The notes beneath the pieces were generated by a model, which was not told the origin of the DNA, searched no databases, and saw only the letters and a program-made list of their open reading frames with translations. Positions 18,314 through 28,795 of a stretch of 64,000 nucleotides of DNA are shown piece by piece. The DNA is from Pedobacter kyonggii (GTDB taxonomy: Bacteria; Bacteroidota; Bacteroidia; Sphingobacteriales; Sphingobacteriaceae): the NCBI RefSeq assembly GCF_004310665.1, contig NZ_SIXF01000011.1, positions 1 to 64,000 on the forward strand. The letters are read 5' to 3'. Each line of letters starts with the position of its first letter. The stretch's first letter is position 1. Position numbers and translations under genes: made by a program.

Positions 18314-20089
18314 ATGTCTATCGAAGAACCCTTAAGAAAAACCGAGCAGGAGATAATGCCTGAGCGAATTGATAAGATTGCAAGAGTAAACGGTTATGAT
18401 ATATATCCGTTTTTTAACCTCGGAGATCAGAAAATTTTTTCAGGTATTGAGTCCTTGTGTAATTATATCGTTGAACAAAAGACCGTAGTGGTAGACGGTT
18501 ATGCAGGCGTATATTGGGAGAGGTTAGTGACAGCTATAGCAGCTGAAATGCAATCGAGGAGTTTACAGACCCATATTATTGATCTGAGTGAATCAATGAA
18601 GCCTGAAGCAGAAATCCTCCGTATGACAGCTCCTTTTGTGGGGCAGGAAGATTCGGTTTGGGGCAAGAAAACCACGCTAACGCTTTTGGATTATTTTGAT
18701 AGGGAATACTTAAGCGCTATTCGTCCAAACCCGGATGCCAATATTAACATCATTATTGGTTCTGGTGCATCGTTGGCCGGATGGGACGGGAAACTGATTT
18801 ATGTAGACCTCCCGAAAAATGAACTTCAGCACCGGATGAGTGCAGGTTCAATCTGTAATTTGGGAATGGCCACAGTGCTCGAACAGATGGAAATGTACAA
18901 GCGTTTTTATTTTGTTGACTGGGTTGTGTTAAATAAGCACAAGAAGGAACTGTCTAACCAGATCGATGTTTTTGTGGATGCGCAATGGGATAATCATTTG
19001 AATTGGGCGTTCGGGAAAGATATCCGTAACGGGATGAAAACAATGTCGAACTCGGTGTTTAGGGTCAGGCCATGGTTTGCACCTGGCGCATGGGGAGGGC
19101 AATGGATGAAAAAACATATGCCCCAGCTTGATCAAAACGAAGTTAATTATGCCTGGTCATTTGAGTTGATCGTACCCGAAAACGGAATTGTATTCCAAAG
19201 CAGCGGTTTGCTGCTTGAAGTCTCTTTTGATACCCTGATGTTTAATCAAAATAAAAATGTCCTCGGGCGTCATGCCGAACAGTTTGGAGAGGAGTTTCCG
19301 ATCAGATTTGATTTTCTGGATACCTTTGATGGAGGAAACCTTTCTATTCAGTGTCATCCCAGCCTAGAATATATTAAAGAGCAGTTCGGAGAACGGATCA
19401 CTCAGGATGAAACCTATTATATACTGGACTGTAAAGAAGATGCGTGTGTTTACCTTGGTTTTCAGGAAGATATTAAGGAAGATGATTTTAAAAAGGTACT
19501 CGAAGATAGTAACCTGAACGGCGTTGAACTTGATATTGAGAAATATGTCCAGGTTCATAAAGCCAAAAAACACGACCTGTTCCTGATCCCCAACCGCACC
19601 ATACATAGTGCAGGTGCGCAAAACCTTGTGCTCGAAATCAGCGCTACCCCATACATTTTTACCTTCAAGATGTACGATTGGTTGAGACTTGGTTTAGATG
19701 GGAAGCCGCGTCCCATCAATATTGAACATGCCTTTAAAAACCTTGATTTTTCAAGAAAAGGAGCAAAGGTACAACAGGAACTGATCGCTAAACCAATTGT
19801 CCTTTTCGAAAACGACGGGGTGACCTGTTATCATCTGCCTACACATCAGGATCATTTTTATGATGTCCACAGGCTGGACTTCAATTCGTCTGTAGCTGTT
19901 GAAACGGAGAATGTTTGCCATGTTTTGATGCTTGTAGAAGGATCTTCGGTCAGCGTAACAACTGCTGACGGCTCAAGCATGACTTTTCAATATGCGGAAA
20001 CCTTTGTAATCCCGGCTGCTGCGGAAAGTTATACCATTGTCAATCACTCGGGTCAGCAAGCGAAAGTGATTAAAGCTTTCTTAAAATAA
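18314..20089 (+). CDS. Class I mannose-6-phosphate isomerase-like protein with a degenerate kinase-like N-terminal domain
   Basis: The C-terminal half is a type I ManA cupin enzyme. The zinc-site motifs SIQCHP (about 344), TQDETYYIL (about 362) and PNRTIHSAG (about 425) are all present, and a second cupin ends the protein. The first 230 residues resemble a nucleoside/uridine-kinase-like fold (TVVVDGYAGVYWERLV) but lack the GxxGxGK[ST] P-loop, so kinase activity is unlikely. The expected reaction is mannose-6-phosphate to fructose-6-phosphate, joining the ROK kinase at the end of the cluster to glycolysis. Start: the ATG at 18314 (MSIEEPLRK) is preferred; an in-frame ATG at 18269 would add 15 residues of low-complexity sequence. 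At 591 residues it is much longer than ordinary ManA (300-390). Confidence 0.82.
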   Translation: MSIEEPLRKTEQEIMPERIDKIARVNGYDIYPFFNLGDQKIFSGIESLCNYIVEQKTVVVDGYAGVYWERLVTAIAAEMQSRSLQTHIIDLSESMKPEAEILRMTAPFVGQEDSVWGKKTTLTLLDYFDREYLSAIRPNPDANINIIIGSGASLAGWDGKLIYVDLPKNELQHRMSAGSICNLGMATVLEQMEMYKRFYFVDWVVLNKHKKELSNQIDVFVDAQWDNHLNWAFGKDIRNGMKTMSNSVFRVRPWFAPGAWGGQWMKKHMPQLDQNEVNYAWSFELIVPENGIVFQSSGLLLEVSFDTLMFNQNKNVLGRHAEQFGEEFPIRFDFLDTFDGGNLSIQCHPSLEYIKEQFGERITQDETYYILDCKEDACVYLGFQEDIKEDDFKKVLEDSNLNGVELDIEKYVQVHKAKKHDLFLIPNRTIHSAGAQNLVLEISATPYIFTFKMYDWLRLGLDGKPRPINIEHAFKNLDFSRKGAKVQQELIAKPIVLFENDGVTCYHLPTHQDHFYDVHRLDFNSSVAVETENVCHVLMLVEGSSVSVTTADGSSMTFQYAETFVIPAAAESYTIVNHSGQQAKVIKAFLK

Positions 20090-20094
20090 ATATC

Positions 20095-21510
20095 ATGATT
20101 GGACAAGAACAACATACAGCGATTAAAAAGAGCAGTTCCTATTTGTACCTGGTTTGCCTGGTGGCAGCTTTGGGTGGCTTTTTATTTGGCTTTGACACTG
20201 CTGTAATTTCGGGTACAATAAGCCTGGTAACACGGGACTTCGGGCTGGATGCGATAAGTGAGGGGTGGTTTGTAAGTTGTGCGCTTTTAGGCTGTATCAT
20301 TGGCGTAATCATTTCGGGTAAGCTGAGTGATAAGTTCGGCAGAAAAATAGTATTAATTCTATCGGCATTTCTTTTTCTTATCTCTGCACTGGGCTGCATG
20401 TATGCAGGCACTTTCTCTTCCCTGATTGCATTCAGGTTAATCGGGGGAATTGGGATTGGTGTAGCCTCGATGGTATCTCCGCTTTACATTTCTGAATTTG
20501 CTCCATCCAGGCTTAGGGGAACAATGGTGTCTTTGTACCAGTTGGCCTTAACGATAGGTATTGTAACGGCTTATTTTACGAATGCTTACCTGGCTAGCCA
20601 TAGCGGGGAAAATTTTTCTGGAGTGGTTGCTGAAAAAATATTATCTCAAGAGGTTTGGCGTGCAATGCTTGGTCTTGGGGCACTCCCTGCACTCGTTTTT
20701 CTATTCTCATTATTTCTTGTCCCCGAATCTCCAAGATGGTTACTTTCTACGGGAAAGAGGGATAAAGCAGAAAAAATTCTGATCAAAATTGACGGCGAAA
20801 CGGCAGCCAGAAAAGAACTTGACGCCTTTGCTACCCAGGATGTGACCACAGTGGAAGGCTCCTTGAGAACATTGTTCAGGCCGGTTTACCGTAAGGCATT
20901 ATGGATTGGCTTATTATTGCCTTTTCTGTCGCAGGTTTGCGGTATCAACGCCGTTATATATTATGGTCCAAGAATATTGGAGCAAGCCGGCTTTACCCTG
21001 AACAACGCCCTTGGTGGTCAGGTAACCATCGGTTTTGTGAATGTGGTCTTTACTTTTGTGGCCATATTCACTGTTGATAAGTGGGGCCGGAAACCGCTGC
21101 TGTATGTGGGCATTGGTGGAGCAGTGATTTCGTTGGTTATTATTGGTCTGTTGTTCCAGTTCGGTGTAACTTCAGGTCCATGGATACTGATTTTTATCCT
21201 GGCCTTTATTGCCTGCTTTGCTTTTTCTTTCGGCCCGGTTTGCTGGGTAGTTATCGGTGAAATATTCCCCAACGGAATCCGTGGCAAGGCAATGTCTTTA
21301 GCTACACTAACCCTCTGGATCGGAAATTTCTTCGTCGGTCAGCTTACCCCGCTCATGCTTCAGGGACTGGGCTCATCCTGGACCTTCTGGATATTCGCTA
21401 TCTGCTGCTCACCGGCGCTATATCTCACCTGGAAACTTATTCCGGAAACCAAAGGGCGCTCACTGGAAGAAATAGATAGCTACTGGCAGGAAGATTACCT
21501 AAAGAAATAA
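20095..21510 (+). CDS. MFS sugar porter (sugar:H+ symporter), probable mannose importer
   Basis: This 471-residue inner-membrane protein has twelve predicted helices and the sugar-porter signatures: GGFLFGFDTAVISGT (helix 1), DKFGRK (loop 2-3), RLIGGIGIGVAS (helix 4), PESPRWLLS (after helix 6) and PETKGRSLEEID at the C-terminus. The family takes up xylose, glucose, galactose or mannose with protons. Within an alpha-mannan cluster the substrate is most likely mannose, which is inference. It starts 5 bases after the isomerase gene, indicating co-transcription. Confidence 0.93.
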   Translation: MIGQEQHTAIKKSSSYLYLVCLVAALGGFLFGFDTAVISGTISLVTRDFGLDAISEGWFVSCALLGCIIGVIISGKLSDKFGRKIVLILSAFLFLISALGCMYAGTFSSLIAFRLIGGIGIGVASMVSPLYISEFAPSRLRGTMVSLYQLALTIGIVTAYFTNAYLASHSGENFSGVVAEKILSQEVWRAMLGLGALPALVFLFSLFLVPESPRWLLSTGKRDKAEKILIKIDGETAARKELDAFATQDVTTVEGSLRTLFRPVYRKALWIGLLLPFLSQVCGINAVIYYGPRILEQAGFTLNNALGGQVTIGFVNVVFTFVAIFTVDKWGRKPLLYVGIGGAVISLVIIGLLFQFGVTSGPWILIFILAFIACFAFSFGPVCWVVIGEIFPNGIRGKAMSLATLTLWIGNFFVGQLTPLMLQGLGSSWTFWIFAICCSPALYLTWKLIPETKGRSLEEIDSYWQEDYLKK

Positions 21511-21584
21511 GAAAAATACAACAGCCCTCAAAACTAACCTAATATTTCAGATGCTATAACCGCATCATCCTTAATCAAAATGTT

Positions 21585-24500
21585 ATGAGACATAAACTTT
21601 ACCAAATCAAAAAACTAAAACGATTGCCCTTCAGGCAGCTCGTGGTACTGGTTTCAATACTGGTTCCATTTAGCGCCGGAAACCTCGAGGCCAGAACACT
21701 GAACGCCCCACATGCACTATTCGGTACGCGGGAAATTTCCGTTAGTGGAAAAGTAGTGGATGAAAAGGGCATTGGGCTTCCGGGAGTAAGTGTGCAGATC
21801 AAGGGCACTACAGTCGGGGCGGTAACTGATGCCAATGGTATTTATAGCGTTTCCGTACCAGATAATCTGGCTTCCAGAAGTCTTACATTTTCTTATTTAG
21901 GCTATGTTAGCCAGGATATTCCTATTGCTGGCCGGAAAACCATCAATGTACAGTTGAAAGCTGGAGGAGTAAATGCCCTTGATGAGGTGGTGGTAGTTGG
22001 TTACGGAACTCAAAAAAGAGTATCGATTACAGGTGCCGTAAGTACGATAGATGCAAAAAATATTGAAAACAAGCCTGTGTTAAACGCTTACCAGGCTTTG
22101 CAGGGCGAATCACCAAACCTAATCATTCAGCAAACCAACCTCAACCCTGGCAGCAACGTCACGGTAAACATCAGGGGAGTGGGTACGCTGGGCGACAATA
22201 CACCATTAGTTGTTGTAGATGGTATTGTTGGTGGAAACCTGAATACGATCAACCCGAACGACATTGCCAGCGTTTCAGTATTAAAGGATGCAGGTGCTGC
22301 GGCTATTTATGGCTCAAGGGCTGCAAACGGGGTTATCTTAATCACCACAAAAGCAGGTAAGCTGAATCAGAAAACCACCGTTTCCTATAATGGAAGTTAT
22401 GGCATCCAGGATGCCAATGTTTTAGTGCATAAGGTTCCCGCCTGGCAGAATGCTTATTATAAAAACGAATCGCTTGTTAATTCAGGTCTTAGTCCGGCCT
22501 ACACTCCTGACCAGATTCAACAATTGAAAGATAAGGGTGATGGTACCTGGGAAATAGAACACCTGTTACGCGATGCGCCGCAACAGTCGCATAACGTCAA
22601 TATTTCAGGCGGTAGTGAGAAAAGTGCTTTTTTTGTATCCGCAGGTCTTCAGGATCAGGAAAGCAATTTTATTGGTAATGGTGGTGAAGGCGCAAACTTT
22701 GGATATCAAAAATATAACTTAAGGCTTAACCAGACAAATGTTATCGGCAAGCTAAGAACCAACTTCATCCTCTTGTACACCAAAACCAGGAACAAAACCA
22801 ATAGTGTGGGCGATAACAACATTTTTGCCGATGCCAACAGGGTGCCGGCTAATTTTAATTGGCAGGATGAAAACGGAAATTACCTGACCAATCCTTTTGC
22901 TTCGCAATACAACGAATATGGCGTATTGGAGAAAGGCGGCTTTAACCAGGCAGACAATGATGAGATTTTTGGCTCATTCAATGGGCAGCTTGATATCACA
23001 AAAGATTTGAGACTAACCGGTCAGTTTGGTGGTACGCTACAAAATAACGGTACCTTTTTCCGCAGAACACAGGTGAATTACCTCCCTTCGGGCGTGTATG
23101 GTGATGACCGCACGGTGCTTGATGCAAATAGCAAATCACAGCTCTTCAATACAAAAGTTTACCTGGAGTATGGAAAGAAAATTGCTGATCACGATTTTAA
23201 AGTACAGGCTGGGGTAGAAAGCGAAAACTATACTCAGCGTGGGTTCCAGTTGCAAAAAACACTTACAGATCTGCTGTTGGGTACGCCCACCACAGGTACA
23301 CTGGTTGACCCGATCAACTCTAACAATAGCCTTGGTATAAATGCCTATAGCCTCGTTTCTGCATTGGGTAGGCTAAACTACAGCTTTAAAGATCGGTACT
23401 TCCTCGAAGCGAATGCCAGATATGATGCATCTTCTAAGTTTGCGAAGGGAAACCGCGGCAGTTTCTTTCCATCAGTAAGCGCTGGCTGGATTCTGTCCAA
23501 AGAATCTTTTATGCAATCAATTGAAAAGACTGTAAATTTATTAAAACTGCGTCTGTCTTACGGCGTAGTGGGTAATCAGAATGTTGGGAATTTCCAGTAT
23601 CAGACTACTTATTTCAATTATGCAAGTGCCTATGGTTTTAATGATGTTCCTGTAGGCGGGGCGGGCACTCTGTTGTCCAACCGTAATTTAACATGGGAGA
23701 AAGCCTCTACACTCAATATTGGTTTGGATGCCGGCTTTTTCGATAACAAGCTAACTGCCACTTTTGAGTATTTCAATAAAGTAACCAGAGATATCCTGCA
23801 ACCAAGACAAGATATTCCTGCTATTTTTGGCGCAGCAACTCCCGATTTTAACGTTGCCAAAATAAGAAGTAAAGGCTGGGAGGCCTCGTTAACCTACAAT
23901 CTGCGTGGAGAAAAAGTAACTCAGAGTTTCAGTCTCAATTTGGCAGACAATCAGAATAAATTACTTCAGTTATCGGGTGGTGCTACTGAGCAGATCATTA
24001 ATCAGGATGTGTTCCAATTGCTGAGACGTGTTGGTGAACCGATCACTCAATATTATGGATATGAAACTAACGGGTTTTTTCAGAATCAGTCCGATATCAA
24101 CAATTCACCAAAAATTGCAGGCAATGCTGTAGTTCCCGGTGATGTAAAATTTAAGGATCTGAACAATGATGGCGTGATCGATGCGAAAGACAAAACCATA
24201 CTTGGAAATCCCTTCCCGAGATATACATTTGGATTTACCTACCGGTTGGCCGTAAAAGGATTTGATCTTCAGTTGTTTATCCAGGGTGTAGGCAAGCGGG
24301 AAACATTTTTACGTGGTGAGCTTGTAGAACCTTTTCACTATGGTTACGGCGCAACGGTATATGAGCATATGACCGACTATTGGAGTCCAGGCAATCCTGA
24401 TGCCCGTTATCCGATTTTTGCCAACATCGGATCGCCATCCAATACCAACAACTGGAGAACAGGTTCCGATCTATATAAATATGATGCTGCTTATGTCCGT

Positions 24501-24737
24501 CTGAAAAATGTGAACATTGGTTACACCTTGCCGCAAACCTTGACCGGTAAAATTGGCATAAACCGTTTGCGTGTTTCACTTATCGGACAAAATCTGTTTA
24601 CGCTGAGTAAACTTAAATTTATTGATCCGGAAACTTCAGAATTTGGAAATAACCTAAGCACAGGTTCCAGTTCAAATAGTGCCAGGCAGTATCCGCTGCC
24701 AATATTCTACGGCGCTGGTTTGGACATCACCTTTTAA
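21585..24737 (+). CDS. SusC-family TonB-dependent transporter (PUL 2)
   Basis: This 1050-residue outer-membrane transporter has a signal peptide (about 1-37), a carboxypeptidase-regulatory-like domain (ISVSGKVVDEKGIGLPGVSVQI, in part about 50-125), the DEVVVVGYGTQKR motif, a plug (VLKDAGAAAIYGSRAANGVILITT) and a beta-barrel ending GAGLDITF. With the SusD protein that follows it should import alpha-mannan oligosaccharides made at the cell surface. The gap of 74 bp after the MFS gene holds no clear terminator, so it is probably in the same operon. Confidence 0.96.
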   Translation: MRHKLYQIKKLKRLPFRQLVVLVSILVPFSAGNLEARTLNAPHALFGTREISVSGKVVDEKGIGLPGVSVQIKGTTVGAVTDANGIYSVSVPDNLASRSLTFSYLGYVSQDIPIAGRKTINVQLKAGGVNALDEVVVVGYGTQKRVSITGAVSTIDAKNIENKPVLNAYQALQGESPNLIIQQTNLNPGSNVTVNIRGVGTLGDNTPLVVVDGIVGGNLNTINPNDIASVSVLKDAGAAAIYGSRAANGVILITTKAGKLNQKTTVSYNGSYGIQDANVLVHKVPAWQNAYYKNESLVNSGLSPAYTPDQIQQLKDKGDGTWEIEHLLRDAPQQSHNVNISGGSEKSAFFVSAGLQDQESNFIGNGGEGANFGYQKYNLRLNQTNVIGKLRTNFILLYTKTRNKTNSVGDNNIFADANRVPANFNWQDENGNYLTNPFASQYNEYGVLEKGGFNQADNDEIFGSFNGQLDITKDLRLTGQFGGTLQNNGTFFRRTQVNYLPSGVYGDDRTVLDANSKSQLFNTKVYLEYGKKIADHDFKVQAGVESENYTQRGFQLQKTLTDLLLGTPTTGTLVDPINSNNSLGINAYSLVSALGRLNYSFKDRYFLEANARYDASSKFAKGNRGSFFPSVSAGWILSKESFMQSIEKTVNLLKLRLSYGVVGNQNVGNFQYQTTYFNYASAYGFNDVPVGGAGTLLSNRNLTWEKASTLNIGLDAGFFDNKLTATFEYFNKVTRDILQPRQDIPAIFGAATPDFNVAKIRSKGWEASLTYNLRGEKVTQSFSLNLADNQNKLLQLSGGATEQIINQDVFQLLRRVGEPITQYYGYETNGFFQNQSDINNSPKIAGNAVVPGDVKFKDLNNDGVIDAKDKTILGNPFPRYTFGFTYRLAVKGFDLQLFIQGVGKRETFLRGELVEPFHYGYGATVYEHMTDYWSPGNPDARYPIFANIGSPSNTNNWRTGSDLYKYDAAYVRLKNVNIGYTLPQTLTGKIGINRLRVSLIGQNLFTLSKLKFIDPETSEFGNNLSTGSSSNSARQYPLPIFYGAGLDITF

Positions 24738-24760
24738 TAATCATGGTTAGCATTACTCAT

Positions 24761-26383
24761 ATGAAATCGATATTCAAAAACCTAATTATAGCACTTGCCA
24801 TCCTTGCCATTGCAGGATGCAAAAAGCTTGACATTGCACCTACAGACCGTTTTTCGGACCTGACTTTCTGGACTGTGGACGTTAATGTAAACAATGCACT
24901 CAACAACAATTACAGTTTGCTTTATAACAGTTCGCTATATTTCGAGCCCGAAGCACTTTCAGATAATGCCTATTCGCCATCAGGCGATTTAAACCTCATT
25001 GCAAGTGGTAATGCCACTTCACTAACTGCGAAATTTGCAGGAGACTGGGCAAGCTATTACCGGACGATCAAATCGGTAAATATTTTTCTGGAAAATGTAG
25101 ATCAAAATAAAACGCTTCCGGCAGCAACCATTGCCAGAATGAAAGCGGAAAACCAGTTTATGAGGGCATTTGCCTTGTTTAACCTGAGCAAGTGGTATGG
25201 TGATGTGCCGCTTCCGGATCGCGACCTGACGCCTGAAGAAGCACAGGTGATTCCACGTACCCCGAAGGCTGCGGTAAGCGACTACATTATTGCCCAGCTT
25301 GAAGCGGCTATCCCAAATCTGCCCAGTAAAGATCAGCTTCCTGCCAGTGAGAATGGCAGGATAACAAAAGGTGCTGCGCTTGCCTTACAAATGAGAACAT
25401 TACTTTATCAAGGTAATAAGATGGCTGAGGTGGTGGCAATTTGCGAGAAACTGATCAACAATCAGTCTACCTACGGAACATATGCCTTAACACCAAGTTA
25501 TAGTGCATTGTTCAGCGACCCGGCTACCAATAAGAACAACAGTGAAAGCATATTGTCGCTTCAATACGTACCCACCGTAAGGACCTGGCAAAACTTCTGG
25601 GATTTCGCACCGAGAACAGTAGGCGGGAGGGTAAGTGCTATGGCGCCAACCCAGGAATTGGTCGATGATTATATCATGCTCAACGGTAGGGGAATTAAAG
25701 ATGCTGGTTCAGGTTATGTGGAAAGCAATCCATATGTTAACCGTGATCCAAGACTTACTGCTACAGTGGTTTACGACAGGTATAACTGGGTAAATCCAAA
25801 CAATACGACCAAAACAATTTATATCAGACCAGGTTCAGATCCGGTTCAGCCCGGACTGGATGAATATTCACCAGGCTCGCAAAGTGCATCGGCAACGGGT
25901 TATTATTGGAGGAAATATTTTGATCCGATTGCCTTGTCAAGTTTCGTGTCCGGAAATAATTTACACCTGTTCCGTTATGCTGAAGTACTCCTTACTTATG
26001 CAGAAGCCAAGAACAGTCTTGGACAGATGGATGCGGCGGTTTGGGCAAAAACAATTGGTGCACTTCGCTCAAGGGCAGGTTTTACCGATCCCGGGGCTTT
26101 AAGTTTTCCTTCAGGGGACCTGACCAATGTGATCCGTCGTGAACGCAGGGTAGAGCTGGCAATGGAAGGTTTAAGGGTAGATGATATCAGACGCTGGAAA
26201 ATAGCGGAAACCACCATGAACGGTTTCGCTCACGGGGCAAAATTTGCGACCGACCAGTCGGTAGATGGGGGCTACATCAGGACCCAGCAACGTAAGTTCA
26301 ATCCTCAGCGGGATTATTTGTGGGCGGTGCCATCCAGTGAGATCGGTCTCAATAAAAATTTAACTCAGAACCCAGGCTATTAA
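24761..26383 (+). CDS. SusD/RagB-family glycan-binding lipoprotein (PUL 2)
   Basis: This 540-residue lipoprotein has the signal MKSIFKNLIIALAILAIAGC. The start at 24761 puts the lipobox at the usual place; the ATG at 24743 adds six residues. SusD features include FMRAFALFNLSKWYGDVPL, the YRTIKSVNIFLENVD helix and the C-terminal FRYAEVLLTYAEAKN plus ERRVELAMEGLRVDDIRRW. It sits directly behind susC (24 bp) and caps the SusC barrel. Confidence 0.95.
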   Translation: MKSIFKNLIIALAILAIAGCKKLDIAPTDRFSDLTFWTVDVNVNNALNNNYSLLYNSSLYFEPEALSDNAYSPSGDLNLIASGNATSLTAKFAGDWASYYRTIKSVNIFLENVDQNKTLPAATIARMKAENQFMRAFALFNLSKWYGDVPLPDRDLTPEEAQVIPRTPKAAVSDYIIAQLEAAIPNLPSKDQLPASENGRITKGAALALQMRTLLYQGNKMAEVVAICEKLINNQSTYGTYALTPSYSALFSDPATNKNNSESILSLQYVPTVRTWQNFWDFAPRTVGGRVSAMAPTQELVDDYIMLNGRGIKDAGSGYVESNPYVNRDPRLTATVVYDRYNWVNPNNTTKTIYIRPGSDPVQPGLDEYSPGSQSASATGYYWRKYFDPIALSSFVSGNNLHLFRYAEVLLTYAEAKNSLGQMDAAVWAKTIGALRSRAGFTDPGALSFPSGDLTNVIRRERRVELAMEGLRVDDIRRWKIAETTMNGFAHGAKFATDQSVDGGYIRTQQRKFNPQRDYLWAVPSSEIGLNKNLTQNPGY

Positions 26384-26394
26384 CGGATCAAGAC

Positions 26395-27522
26395 ATGAAA
26401 AATCTAAAAATAATATTCGCCTTAACGCTGCTTGCATGCTTTGCAGTAGTTTCCTGCAAAAAGAATGAAAAGGATTTAAATGAAAACATTAGTCCTATCG
26501 GCGCTTTAACTTTGCCTGTAAATCAGGCTGCAATAAAACTGACGCCTTCCAATGCTGCGGCTTCGCAACAATTTAAGTGGACATCAGCAACGCCTGAAGA
26601 CGGCGGACTGATTCTTTATGAAGTGGCCTTCGATAAAGAGGGTGGCAATTTCTCGGCTCCGGTATTTAAAGTGGTGTCTGATGGTGGTGGTGTACAACCT
26701 CAAGTTACCATATCCCACAAAAATTTGACCAGGATAGCGGCATTATGTGGCATTAACTCCTCTTCTACCGGTAAGGTGAACTGGACGGTTATTGCTTCGA
26801 AAGCGAGCAACAGGAAAGTTGGTCAGGAAATCAGGACGATTCAGCTTGAGCGGCCCGCGGGATTTGCTGAAGTGCCAACAGACCTGTATTTAACCGGATC
26901 TGCCAGTGAAGGGGGCGATGAGCTATCCAAGGCGGTGAAATTCAAAAAACTTGAAGAGGGGGTATTCGAACTTTACACTTCTTTAAAAGCTGGAACCTAC
27001 TTCCTTACCGATAAAACGGCCCAGACAGGAAGAAATTTTTTTACAGAAGGCGCTTCAATAAAAGAGGGAACATCCAGCATCACGGTAAGCGGTAGTGCAA
27101 AGCCTTATTATATCAAATACGATTTCAACGTAGCCAGTGTGATTGAGTTTAGCGAAGTTCAAAGCGTAGGTCTTTATATGTCTGCTTATGGTAATGAAAT
27201 TGGCCAGCTAAGTTACACTTCAGGGGGTACCTGGCAGTCGGGCATTATTCCTGTTGTATTTTATCAGTTTTCGTGGGGTAGGGATGAACGTTATAAATTT
27301 GCGCTTCATACCTCGTCCGGTATCAAATATATGGGTAGCAGCAATGAGAACAATGTAAGCCCTGTCGGGCAGCCTGCGTCTTATTTTTACCTGAATCCGG
27401 TGAGCGCTGATCAGTGGAACAATACCTATAAATTCAATCCATTTGCCGATAATAAAAGCATAAAGGCAACTGTTAGTTTAAGTGCTACCGATCCATACAC
27501 CCATAATATTGTTGTCCAATAA
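26395..27522 (+). CDS. SusE/SusF-type surface glycan-binding lipoprotein
   Basis: The 375-residue product has a lipoprotein signal (CFAVVSC, Cys about 19). A SusE-like N-terminal Ig domain comes next, where LTLPVNQAAIKLTPSN begins and FKWTSATPEDGGLILYEVAFD shows the typical module. C-terminal beta-sandwich modules follow (DLYLTGSASEGGDELSKAVKF and onwards). SusE/F proteins hold starch or other glycans at the surface through aromatic residues; here the ligand should be alpha-mannan. It lies 11 bp after susD. No catalytic residues are visible. Confidence 0.87.
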   Translation: MKNLKIIFALTLLACFAVVSCKKNEKDLNENISPIGALTLPVNQAAIKLTPSNAAASQQFKWTSATPEDGGLILYEVAFDKEGGNFSAPVFKVVSDGGGVQPQVTISHKNLTRIAALCGINSSSTGKVNWTVIASKASNRKVGQEIRTIQLERPAGFAEVPTDLYLTGSASEGGDELSKAVKFKKLEEGVFELYTSLKAGTYFLTDKTAQTGRNFFTEGASIKEGTSSITVSGSAKPYYIKYDFNVASVIEFSEVQSVGLYMSAYGNEIGQLSYTSGGTWQSGIIPVVFYQFSWGRDERYKFALHTSSGIKYMGSSNENNVSPVGQPASYFYLNPVSADQWNNTYKFNPFADNKSIKATVSLSATDPYTHNIVVQ

Positions 27523-27571
27523 TCATCAGTGCCCTGTTTTTCGGGAAATACCGGTGAATAAAAGATATGCC

Positions 27572-28780
27572 ATGAAAAAAATATTTAAAAATACACTGCT
27601 GATTATTGCACTCTTCGCCGCCGTCTCATGCAAAAAAGGAGCAGATCCGGTACCTGTAACACCTCCACCGGTAGACCCGCCGGTGGTTCCCGGATCTCCG
27701 GTAAATTATCTTCAGCAGGCAAAGGATACACATGCCTTTACGGTCAATAACCTGCTGACAGCAAGTTACGGCTATAGGGCGAATACCACTTCGAAATCAA
27801 ATAATTGCTATGAGTGGTATAATGTGAGCCAGATCTATGCTGATGCCGCAATGGTGGCTGCAGGAGAAACGAGCTACCTGGTTTATATGAATAATACCTT
27901 TAAATTCATGGATAACATGTGGGATAAAAAGGATTTGAGAGGCGGCTATTTTGCATCGGTAAACCTTGATGGAACAGGAGCAGGAGGCGATAAGTATGTA
28001 GACGACAATGCCTTGAGTGGGATGGTTTACCTGGAAGCTTATGACATCACCACCGGTGCAGATAAACAGGCTTACCTTGCCAAGGCCAAGGCTTGTGGAG
28101 ATTGGCTGATTAACAGCGGCCTTTGGGACAATGTGTACGGCGGCGGATTTTACTGGAATACGCTCAAACCGGAAAAACCTACCCAGACCAATGGACTTAC
28201 CTTACAATTGTTCCTGAAGTTGTACAGTTTGACCGGCGAATCCATTTACAGGGATTGGGCCAGGCAGGTGGATACCTGGCTTACCGCAAAGATGTTCGAT
28301 CCAAACACCGGGTTATATATCTGGAAGATAGACGGGCCGGGTGAAGGTACTAAACGTACACAGAAATTTACTTACGATAATGCCATCATGATAGAGGCTT
28401 TTATCTTATATAGCAAGATTATGAACGATCCTTCTTATCTGACTAAAGCACAAAACCTGGGTAGAGCGATGAACACTACCTTATGGAACGCAATTTATAA
28501 GGGTTATGTTTTCAATACTGCCGAGGCGAGAATCAACCCGGCATGGTGCGCATGGGGCTCTCAGGCAATGATCCGGCTTTACGAGGTTGATAAAAATCCC
28601 GACTGGCTGATGTACGCCAGGGAAAACATTAACCGGTTGAATATTGCAAACCGAAATTCTACTAACCTGGGCTACTATTTTTTCGCCGGCTTTGACGGAC
28701 AAAACCGTTCTACAGAGATGGAAACGGTAGACCAGGCCTGGATGCAGAGAATTCAGGCGATGTTGTCAAAATACCAATAA
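27572..28780 (+). CDS. GH76 endo-alpha-1,6-mannanase, surface lipoprotein
   Basis: This 402-residue lipoprotein (ALFAAVSC, Cys about 19) has a Pro-rich linker (TPPPVDPPVVPGSP) and one GH76 (alpha/alpha)6 barrel. The catalytic Asp pair is in KYVDDNALSG. The conserved YWNT and KFTYDNAIMIEA motifs are present. It should cleave the alpha-1,6 backbone of fungal mannan at the cell surface. The ATG at 27572 is used; an upstream in-frame ATG (27482) overlaps the susE-like gene and lies before an ideal signal peptide. A second GH76 follows two genes on. Confidence 0.92.
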   Translation: MKKIFKNTLLIIALFAAVSCKKGADPVPVTPPPVDPPVVPGSPVNYLQQAKDTHAFTVNNLLTASYGYRANTTSKSNNCYEWYNVSQIYADAAMVAAGETSYLVYMNNTFKFMDNMWDKKDLRGGYFASVNLDGTGAGGDKYVDDNALSGMVYLEAYDITTGADKQAYLAKAKACGDWLINSGLWDNVYGGGFYWNTLKPEKPTQTNGLTLQLFLKLYSLTGESIYRDWARQVDTWLTAKMFDPNTGLYIWKIDGPGEGTKRTQKFTYDNAIMIEAFILYSKIMNDPSYLTKAQNLGRAMNTTLWNAIYKGYVFNTAEARINPAWCAWGSQAMIRLYEVDKNPDWLMYARENINRLNIANRNSTNLGYYFFAGFDGQNRSTEMETVDQAWMQRIQAMLSKYQ

Positions 28781-28795
28781 TCAGAATCTTTAATT

